From: Malaya genurostris
Taxonomy: Eukaryota; Arthropoda; Insecta; Diptera; Culicidae
Length of the DNA stretch: 64,000 nt
Direction of reading: 5' to 3'
Assembly (NCBI RefSeq): GCF_030247185.1
Contig: NC_080572.1
Coordinates: 249,795,070-249,859,069 of the forward strand
The notes below the pieces were generated by a model. It worked only from the letters and a program-made list of their open reading frames with translations. It was not told the origin of the DNA and searched no databases. Shown piece by piece: positions 57,996 through 64,000 of the stretch; the first letter of the stretch is position 1; every line of letters begins with the position of its first letter. Position numbers and translations under genes: made by a program.

Positions 57996-58917
57996 TAAAA
58001 GGTGATTTTTTTGAGGTTAGGATTTTCATGCATTAGTATTTGCTCAGATTTTTTGAGGTTATGATTTTCATGCATTATTATTTGCTCAGTATGCTCTGAC
58101 ATTTCATCATGAAGCCGAACGATCTGCCACAACGTCGAATTTTCAGTGAATGGGCCCTAGAAAAGTTGGCAGAAAATCCGCTTTTTTATCGACAAATTTT
58201 GTTCAGCGATGAGGCTCATTTCTGGTTGAATGGCTACGTAAATAAGCAAAATTGCCGCATTTGGAGTGAAGAGCAACCAGAAGCCGTTCAAGCATCCCGA
58301 AAAATGCACTGTTTGGTGTGGTTTGTACGCTGGTGGAATCATTGGACCGTATTTTTTCAAAGATGCTGTTGGACGCAACGTTACAGTGAATGGCGATCGT
58401 TATCGTTCGATGCTAACAAACTTTTTGTTGCCAAAAATGGAAGAACTGAACTTGGTTGACATGTGGTTTCAACAAGATGGCGCTACATGCCACACAGCTC
58501 GCGATTCTATGGCCATTTTGAGGGAAAACTTCGGAGAACAATTCATCTCAAGAAATGGACCGGTAAGTTGGCCACCAAGATCATGCGATTTGACGCCTTT
58601 AGACTATTTTTTGTGGGGCTACGTCAAGTCTAAAGTCTACAGAAATAAGCCAGTAACTATTCCAGCTTTGGAAGACAACATTTCCGAAGAAATTCGGGCT
58701 ATTCCGGCCGAAATGCTCGAAAAAGTTGCCCAAAATTGGACTTTCCGAATGGACCACCTAAGACGCAGCCGCGGTCAACATTTAAATGAAATTATCTTCA
58801 AAAAGTAAATGTCATGTACCAATCTAACGTTTAAAATAAAGAACCGATGAGATTTTGCAAATTTTATGCGTTTTATTGTTTAAAAAAGTTCTCAAGCTCT
58901 TAAAAAATCACCCGTTA
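57996..58917 (+). mobile_element. DD41D transposon, near-identical to the 50.2-kb copy but with native left end
   Basis: TA duplicates flank the element (57996-57997 and 58916-58917). The left end is 'aaaaggtgattttttt' and the right end, reversed, is 'acgggtgattttttaagag', so the inverted repeat is short. A 42-43-bp segment is tandemly duplicated near the left end (58005-58047 and 58048-58089). An internal deletion removes most of the N-terminal coding region. The right two-thirds differs from the 50.2-kb copy at only a handful of positions apart from one 11-bp deletion, which implies recent spread. Confidence 0.9.
58109..58808 (+). pseudogene. DD41D transposase with frameshift
   Basis: The frame starts MKPNDLPQRRIFSEWALEKL, continues through FSDEAHFWLNGYVNKQNC (first Asp), and is then shifted by an 11-bp deletion at about 58292. 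At the same place the 50.2-kb copy reads ELPMHPEKC. The correct frame resumes as HPEKCTVWCGLYAGG and runs through QQDGATCHTA and CDLTPLDYFLWG to FKK. All three catalytic Asp residues survive, split over two frames. The helix-turn-helix region is deleted. Confidence 0.85.
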
Positions 58918-59009
58918 TATCCGGAAGTGTGAAAGAAACATGACAGTTTTATTCGTATTCACTTCCTCCAGTTATGTCTATGACATTACCCACTAGCCTT
59001 TTCTAACCG

Positions 59010-60565
59010 GTAAGGCACGATGTTGGTTAAATCTTGATATTGACAAATAAACAAAAATCATCCGCATAGCTTCAATAATGGTTGGATATTTTGAAAACGA
59101 TTTTTTTGTTGTTGTTTTTTGCTCCGAAACGTGATCGAGCTCTGTCGGTAAGAAGCGACATGACAATGATAGTGTAGGGTAACTGAACCAATTTATAGAC
59201 TTGGCTATTAGAGTAACTAATTATTTCATTAATTTGTCGGTTTATGATTAATGGATTGCTGTTTCATCATCAACGCAAATATGACGTCAAATTGTTCACA
59301 TATTTCTTCATCTATTGAACAGTGAATAACAGGACGGATATCGTTACCCTACAGCCTTTTCCGGACAACTTCCTCAGTCGCTCGTCATCTTCCCTCGGCT
59401 CCGTTGCACCACGGAGTTCACTCGTCGGCAAGAACAACTGTTGTGGAAATTAATATTATTGTCATCATTAAGCTTCTTTACTCCGCCCATTACTCATCGT
59501 AGATGAAGCATACGAACCCCCTTATGCTGGCGCTGCCGCCGATGGTAGGCACACTCGGCACAGAGTTTTCTCAAACCTTAAGCCCAATCCTATATCAAGC
59601 AGGCAGCACTGAGCGCAGATGGATGCAACTGAAGTGGGCTAATTTGTGCGTACCGGTAAATCATGACGAATTTATGCCGGCATGGACCGAGGGGTGCCCA
59701 TCAAAATGTCACGTTTCTGTCAGACCACGGAAGCTAATTAAGTGAAGAGTTGGGTGATTTAGAAAACTTATTGGACACCGAATTATTTCTAATGATGCAT
59801 TCTTTCTACAGTTTAACTAATAGCTAATTTAGAAACAGTTGTGCGCTCAAGCTAATTTGAACATCTCCTTGTTGCCAACATAATATTCCGACATAGTTGT
59901 GCTGTTTTTCTCCTGACACCGAGAAAAAGATATGCATGCTGACGGTCTCGCACACCCGTTTAGTAGAATACAAGGAAAGCCCCATACTTACTCAGTCGTC
60001 CGTGTGGAAGCCGCTGACTGGGATTATCGTATTCTTCTGGTTTTGTCTTCATCGATCATCATGGCGCACTGGTTTCCCACCAGCACAAATCCTAAAGATG
60101 CAATTAGTTGCATTTGTTTTTTCTGCTCCGGTGATATGGTCTTTTCTATTTTGATCTGTCGTGCGCTTTCCCGAGCTCAACACAAATTAGTGCATAAAGT
60201 AACTTCAATTTACTTCTTCGCCGAGAAACGTTGATGGGACGAAAGTCTCTCGGTGTTCTGTTAGTTTGTGTGAAAAATGGACGGTGGGGGTTGGTTCAAG
60301 TCTCTCCAGTTATGGCTCATTCGGTTTAAAATGACTCTCATTACTGTATTCAATAAAACTGTATTTTCTGGCTAAACGAGGTAGGGGTTTGAAGTGGAGT
60401 TACTTTTACTAACTAATTTTTGTACCGTATGTGTGATGATGTTTGCACCATCGTTCGAATAAGGTTCCTGTTTTACCTGTGCTTGCAGTGCTTTAGATTT
60501 TTTTGCATGGACATAAGCTATACGTCATGCCATGGTAGGCTGTGTATGAAAGAAAACGTTTTACT
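59010..60565. other. Possibly low-copy sequence; no gene recognised
   Basis: GC-richer and CpG-containing around 59340-59720 and 59930-60300. Open frames up to 100 codons show no domain I recognise. This could hold host regulatory or exonic sequence that cannot be identified without comparison. Confidence 0.35.
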
Positions 60566-60570
60566 TATGT

Positions 60571-60836
60571 CGTTTTCGTTTTTAAATTGCACTACACCGG
60601 TGTAGCGAAAGCTGCACCTAAACCGTTCGTTTTTACCAATTGCACTACACCAGTGCTACACTTTTTCTGCACCGATACCACTGGTGTAGCACTCATCAAA
60701 AGTTTGGTGTAGCTCTGTGCAATGGAATCGTTAATTGTAGTCAATGGTTACTGTTTATGTTTTCGTCATTTTTGTTCGTTTATTCATGCCTCAGTGTAGC
60801 ACTGCACCGGTGTAGTGCAAATTAAAAACGAAAACG
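60571..60836. mobile_element. 266-bp MITE rich in 'ctacaccggtgtag' palindromes
   Basis: The left end 'cgttttcgtttttaaattgc' and the reversed right end 'cgttttcgtttttaatttgc' form inverted repeats of about 35 bp with the following 'actacaccggtg'. Inside, the perfect 14-bp palindrome 'ctacaccggtgtag' (60592-60605) and near-copies at about 60644, 60682 and 60803 recur. Non-coding. The target duplication is not clear. Confidence 0.8.
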
Positions 60837-60854
60837 CCATTAGTTTGACAGTTG

Positions 60855-61230
60855 CATCATGACGAAGTGGCAGTGCATTCGTGATTTGTTCCACGCGCAA
60901 ATGTCGCACAAAGATATTTCAATCACCTTGGAATGAAAAAACGGGGCATCTATCCGCTAAGGTGCCCACAAGTCACACAAGATCAGTTCCGATACCGAGA
61001 GATTTTGCTGCAATCAAATGGAAAATTCGGTCGAATCCCGTGCGTCCAATGAGGAAAATGACGAAGAAATACGGAATTAGTGACTTTGTGGCACAGAGAT
61101 CGTAAAGGAAGATTGCGATGCGAAGTCGAGGACACAACAAAAACTCACATTACTACCAACCACATCCGGGAGATTCGATTCAAGCGACTTTAATTAGTCT
61201 GGAACTTTCTCAAGCGAACAAATCCGGTAT
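60855..61230 (+). pseudogene. Tc1-like transposase helix-turn-helix relic
   Basis: The wording FHAQMSHKDI, then DFAAIKWKIRSNPVRPMRKMTKKYGIS, then a frameshift and IVKEDCDAKSRT, resembles the paired-type DNA-binding domains of IS630/Tc1 transposases (usual form 'KIRRNP-RSMRKMAKE-GIS---V-RIVKEDLG-KSR'). No catalytic domain follows; dispersed repeat begins at about 61250. It could be the N-terminus of the DD37E family seen at 22.1, 49.6 and 52.2 kb, but that is an inference. Confidence 0.55.
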
Positions 61231-61249
61231 GTGAAGAAAAAATCTGTTT

Positions 61250-62290
61250 TAATACATCTAGTGGTGTAAGGATACCTTTCTCATATCAATCATTCTATCA
61301 TATATACTACTGTGGTATTCTTCAAAATAATTTTCTTCGATTCTTGAAGGAATAACCGAAATCGCTTTGTTTGGCCGTCTACTGATAATGACTACCGATT
61401 GGAGCAGTTTTAATGTCGATTTAGAATTTTTTTAAAGTAATCTGTTTTGCCCCCTTTAAGTGACGATATAACATTTTTAACACACTTTACCCTATGATTC
61501 CGAAACCGGAAGTCGGATTCAAATGAAATTCCGAAGTTTTGTGTAGAATCATAAGACCATTCATTTGAATTTTAGTTTATAAAAATCGTCTCTTTGAGAA
61601 AAATAACTACGCTTATTTCCATTTTATACACACTTTACCACATAACTTCGGAACCGGAAGTCCAATCCAAACGAAATTCAGGAATTTTGTATGAGATCAC
61701 AAGACTTTTCATTTGAATCTAAGATTGTGAAAATCATTTCGGCGATGTCTGAGAAAAGTTGGTGAACTTTTTTTTAACAATTTTTGCACATTTTACCCCA
61801 TATTTCCTGAACCGGATGTCGGATCCAAATAACATTCAGGAATTTGGTGTGGAACTATAAGACCTTTCATTTGAATCTGAGTTTGTGAAAATCGGTTCAT
61901 TCGCTTTTAAGAAATTTAATTGGTTTGGAGTACACGATAACTTTTTTTATAATTCCGCAATCTGGAAACGAAGATCCGGTTTACCCAAAATTAATGTATT
62001 TGGTCATCACCTAACCAAATCTGTCCTATTCAAGAATTATACGGCCATTTAAATGTGTTTGATGGAATTTTTCCGTGTCATGTCCTGAAAATGAAATTTT
62101 ATACCTATCATTTTGTAATTCCGGAACCGGAAGTCATATCTGGATGAAATTTGATAGGGTTGTATGGAGTTGAACCTACATTTGAACCTACAATGGTAAA
62201 AATTGGATGAGCGGTCTCTAAAAAAATCGATGAAACGTTTTTAGTTCATTTTTTTCATATCATCTTTCCGAAAAGATCTTTGCGCAGCAC
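61250..62290 (+). repeat. Long dispersed repeat copy with 5' segment and four to five units
   Basis: Begins with 'atctagtggtgtaaggatac' and 'actgtggtattcttcaaaa'. Unit cores at about 61495, 61645, 61805 and 62115 each carry 'ccgaaaccggaagtcggat'-like words, with spacing near 150-165 bp, followed by 'catttgaatctaagtttgtg'-like words. Confidence 0.8.
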
Positions 62291-62354
62291 GTTCTCTATA
62301 CGGTGATCAGTTCATCGCACAGAGTATAGAAAAAATAACACAATTTATTTGAAT

Positions 62355-62480
62355 TTTCCTTACGTTTCGTCTTCGACTCGTCAGTGCTAACAGAATTGAT
62401 ATGTCCCCTATCAGTTCGACATGAAATAAAACAGGTTTTTGATCCTAACCCCTAAATGCCCGAACCTGAATCGCCAAGTG
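62355..62480 (+). repeat. Fragment of the 'acgtttcgtct' MITE family
   Basis: 'ttacgtttcgtcttcgactc' matches the 32.65-kb arm. 'cctaacccctaaatg' at about 62445-62459 is the reverse of the outer end seen in the 15.4-kb insertion. Confidence 0.65.
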
Positions 62481-63080
62481 CAACTCGAAAACACGTTATC
62501 ACTAGAATAGCTCTTTGGTAAAGCATTTCCACTGATTGGAAAAGGCTTGCTGCTTCCTGTTCATTTCACTGCACAATGGTCCAAAACGGGAGATCAGCGA
62601 CATAATAATATTTTCTCTATTAATTTTTTTTTTGTATTTGGTGTGTTCACAAAATTTATTTGTGATAAAGCGAAAAAAAAACTATTTCCGGCTGAAGTTT
62701 TTTTTGTGTATCATTTTTCTAAAAATGATGTATGAAACACATGTAGGGCTCAATTTGAAACAATCATTTTTCGTATTAATACGTAATGGCGTTGAGGAGT
62801 TATTTTATTTTTGATCTTCTAAAGCCAATTCTAATTTGAATGAGGTAAAATCATAACACCCTCTCATATTTCTCTTCGAACCATTATTTTTTATGTTCTT
62901 TCAGAAACCCTATAAAATTTTTTTGTATCGATCTGGCGTCTGTTGATTGAATGTTTTTTATTTAAATATTTAATCAGTTTTATTAATACAACTGTTGAAT
63001 TTTTATATAACTAGCAATTCTGAACCATTTTAGTCTACATTTACTTTGTAAAAATTTTAGTTGATGACATTGATTTTGGG
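62481..63080. other. AT-rich sequence; no gene recognised
   Basis: Only short open frames. No repeat identity was established. Confidence 0.35.
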
Positions 63081-63084
63081 TATA

Positions 63085-63420
63085 CGGTATACTTCAAAAC
63101 GGAAATCACTCCAATTTCACAGAAACGGACTGATTTTCCCAATCTTTGCACAAATTTAGATTTAAATGAAAAGTATCATTTTTTTCAGGAGTTGATAAAC
63201 TTTACCCGGTTTCGGAAATACAGTGTGACGTGTAAATAAAGTTCCAACCCGTCATTTAGAGTAATAATGCAAACAGTTTTTTTTTAAATTTATCTCATAA
63301 TTATTTCATTTTATGGAATATTTTAGTTGATAGCAAAACGAACCATTTTTAATTATACCGGTTACCACTCCCGGTTCCGAAAGTACCGGCAATAGAGGAT
63401 GTTATTACTATACCAGACGA
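63085..63420 (-). repeat. Dispersed repeat units, minus orientation
   Basis: Reversed unit words such as 'atttagatttaaatgaaaag', 'ttacccggtttcggaa' and 'ccactcccggttccgaaagt' occur in order. Confidence 0.55.
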
Positions 63421-63834
63421 TATGCAGCTTTCACAGTCCAATTCAAACAGCCAAACGATTTGTTTGTGAAATTGCCCGACGTTTCGGCTATTTCAAATGG
63501 TCTTTTCAGAAGAAATTTGGTTTAACATTAATTGTCGACTATACGATCAATTGGAAATCAAATAAAAATATTTAAACATTTAAAAAATTCATTTAAAATC
63601 CATATAATGTATTGTTTGTTCTAATATCTTAATACTGGAAAAGAGAAGAGAAGTTGGCATCACTGGGAGTGTCTCGTTTTTGGCAACATAATCGTTCGAA
63701 TGTGACATATGTAAACCAGATGATGACAACATTTTAGAGTTGAAAGCAATCCTTAACTACTTACAGCAATAAATGCTGGAAGAACATAACACCCATATGC
63801 CATTCGAATCAGTTCGTCGAGATCATCAAATGCG

Positions 63835-64000
63835 TGTGTGACAAATAATTTCACTCAATTTTCTCGGAGATGACTCAACCGTTTTCTACAAACTCAGATT
63901 CATATGAAAAGTCGTATGCTCCCAAACAAGATTCCTGAATTATGTTTGGATCTGACTTCTGGTTCCGGAACTACAGAATGATATGTGAAACGAAATTAAA
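63835..64000 (-). repeat. Dispersed repeat unit, minus orientation, running off the window
   Basis: Reads 'ctcggagatgactcaaccg', 'aactcagattcatatgaaaag' and 'gacttctggttccggaacta', the reverse of a single unit; it is cut by the window end. Confidence 0.7.

Larger units (their letters stand above)
57890..59010 (+). repeat. Unclassified repeat, split by a DD41D element
   Basis: The flanks of the transposon (57890-57995 and 58918-59010) align in order with the continuous sequence at 51655-51905. The right flank also matches 20955-21030 in reverse. Confidence 0.65.

Overview
The window is repeat-dominated insect DNA. It most resembles the genome of a culicine mosquito (Aedes/Culex-like). I infer the host from three things: tRNA-derived SINEs with the sequence style of culicine SINEs, a dispersed repeat of about 165 bp with degenerate fragments everywhere, and mosquito-type I, LOA and CR1-like non-LTR retrotransposons beside many Tc1/mariner relics. 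I found no convincing host gene, rRNA gene, functional tRNA gene or CRISPR array. Nearly every coding-looking stretch is a decayed transposable element or a tandem array read as protein. The sequence could be intergenic or lie inside a very large intron.

Layout. 1-5.2 kb: dispersed repeat, a MITE, a rearranged LOA-like retrotransposon on the minus strand flanked by a perfect 24-bp direct repeat, and a long-TIR MITE. 5.18-8.67 kb: a 3.47-kb non-coding hAT-like element with 16-bp terminal inverted repeats and a perfect 8-bp target duplication. 8.7-12.8 kb: unassigned sequence, a mariner relic and MITE fragments. 12.83-16.97 kb: a 5'-truncated I-clade retrotransposon on the minus strand, itself interrupted by a 72-bp insertion with a 9-bp duplication. 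18.2-19.24 kb: a cecropia-type (Hsmar1-like) mariner. 22-25 kb: a DD37E transposase relic, a second MITE copy, and a mariner whose 3' end has been replaced by an inverted copy of its 5' end. 27.85-30.32 kb: a CR1-like retrotransposon on the plus strand. 32.3-34 kb: repeats, a MITE and a retrotransposed tail with poly(A) and a 15-bp target duplication. 36.84-39.39 kb: a 9-bp satellite. 39.4-48 kb: dispersed repeats, a TA-flanked MITE, two tRNA-type SINE copies and a DD41D relic. 49.6-53 kb: DD37E relics, a DD41D element with inverted 3' ends, a SINE and a mariner relic. 53.4-57.0 kb: an 11-bp minisatellite with higher-order structure. 58-58.9 kb: a second, nearly identical DD41D copy. 60.6-64 kb: a palindrome-rich MITE, a Tc1-like helix-turn-helix relic and more dispersed repeat.

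The parts do not form a pathway. The interest is in how the DNA was assembled. Two unrelated cut-and-paste families carry copies in which one end was replaced by an inverted duplicate of the other, giving arms of 189 and about 172 bp. Target duplications and an aligned empty site allow several insertions to be reconstructed to the base. Two tandem arrays show internal block duplications. All gene calls rest on reading translations by eye, without database searches.
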